A DNA stretch of 64,000 nucleotides from Demequina gelatinilytica. Its GTDB lineage: Bacteria > Actinomycetota > Actinomycetes > Actinomycetales > Demequinaceae. Positions 63,547 to 64,000 of the stretch are shown here, piece by piece; positions within the stretch are counted from its first letter, which is position 1, and every line of letters starts with the position of its first letter. Under the pieces are notes generated by a model. That model did no database searches. It was given only the letters and a program-made list of their open reading frames with translations, and was not told the DNA's origin. The stretch is from NCBI RefSeq assembly GCF_000971115.1, contig NZ_BBLV01000001.1, forward strand, positions 1 to 64,000, written 5' to 3'. The position numbers and the translations under genes were made by a program.

Positions 63547-64000
63547 TCAGCTCGCGAGACGCCGCACCATCGCTTCGTAGACCCCGTCGCCCAGCCAGCG
63601 TCGCACCGCCATGGCCGGGCGCGCGAGATAACCCTTGACGTAGCGGCGCCTGGGCCGCGGCGCGGTGGCGGCCTCCGCGAACACCTCTCCGAGCACGGCG
63701 GCCGGCGTGGCCCTGTCGCGGCCATCGCCGCCGCTCGCGACCATGGACGCCACCATCGCCCGGTACGGGCCGTCCGCGAAGTCCGCGAGCCGTCCGCTCA
63801 TGCGCGGGCCCCACTCGCTCCGGACGCTGCCCGGCTCGACGACGACCACGTCGATCCCGAACGGCGCGAGCTCGTAGCGCAGGCAGTCGGACCAACCCTC
63901 GAGCGCGTGCTTGGAGGCGTGGTACCACGCGCCCATCGGCGTGTAGATCCTGCCGCCCATCGACGAGATGTTGACGATCCTCCCCGTGCCGCGCTCCCGC
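63547..64000 (-). CDS. Short-chain dehydrogenase/reductase, partial
   Basis: 151 C-terminal residues; the N terminus is beyond the window. It carries the SDR catalytic Ser in NISSMGG, the YHASKHALEG Tyr/Lys pair and VVVEPGSVRSEWG after it. The missing part should hold the Gly-rich NAD(P) motif. Substrate unknown. Convergent with the M20 gene. Confidence 0.9.
   Translation of the reverse strand, partial: RERGTGRIVNISSMGGRIYTPMGAWYHASKHALEGWSDCLRYELAPFGIDVVVVEPGSVRSEWGPRMSGRLADFADGPYRAMVASMVASGGDGRDRATPAAVLGEVFAEAATAPRPRRRYVKGYLARPAMAVRRWLGDGVYEAMVRRLAS

Overview
The window is GC-rich, densely packed bacterial DNA with GTG/ATG starts, ATGA and GTGA stop/start overlaps, many leaderless-looking promoters (a -10 box 6-7 nt before the start codon), a leaderless ilvB attenuator and ECF-type sigma factors. 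This points to an actinobacterium, probably of the Micrococcales (something like Demequina or Cellulomonas). That placement is an inference from gene content.

Layout. 1-300: two near-identical promoters face left and probably feed an rRNA operon or another highly expressed transcript beyond the edge. 1237-12683: an unusual block of ECF sigma factor genes, each overlapped by a gene for a single-pass membrane protein. Five of these membrane proteins together carry about nine copies of an extracellular domain I cannot name, and a sixth carries an MltG-like domain. A seventh sigma/membrane pair, with a beta-propeller, lies at 42636-44791, and two propeller proteins without sigma genes lie at 32381-33907 and 40943-42520. 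12684-20548: a first branched-chain aminotransferase, small membrane proteins, an HNH nuclease plus Vsr-like nuclease pair, an M50-type protease and a DHFR-like reductase. 20618-25909: a DrrAB-type exporter, a long-chain acyl-CoA ligase, a hydrolase and a PEBP protein. 25975-32301: the leftward branched-chain amino acid cluster ilvB-ilvN-ilvC-leuB-ilvE behind a leader peptide and attenuator; ilvD is separate at 45048-46745. 34023-40928: an LRV-domain membrane protein, a TetR/DUF5692 pair and a CydDC-like ABC exporter. 47016-55546: a secreted choice-of-anchor I protein behind a PHO-box-like site, a MerR regulator, two FMN reductases, a DUF2975/HTH pair, a photolyase and an Ada/AlkA repair fusion. 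55624-63515: a xylose region (ROK repressor, 2-hydroxyacid dehydrogenase, xylA, xylB) followed by a DcuA/B-like carrier and an M20 peptidase. A short-chain dehydrogenase runs off the right edge.

How the parts work together. The sigma/membrane pairs look like envelope-sensing switches: the short Arg-rich cytoplasmic tail could hold or release the sigma factor according to what the outside domain experiences. Three sigma genes and one stand-alone propeller gene share an upstream CCCAAC-N17-CGT pattern, so part of the set may be autoregulated. The BCAA genes form a complete Ile/Val/Leu module. The ROK and xylA genes are divergent across a palindrome that overlaps the xylA promoter.

Two sequence-level features stand out. 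The 9-mer GGACGATGC (either strand) occurs about 38 times, in genes and as inverted pairs in terminators, which resembles DNA uptake sequences. A palindrome, a fixed 16-mer and a G-rich tract form an element present twice (19947-20035 and 27152-27247). No tRNA, rRNA, CRISPR array or transposase gene was seen, and no stretch over 300 bases lacks a gene.
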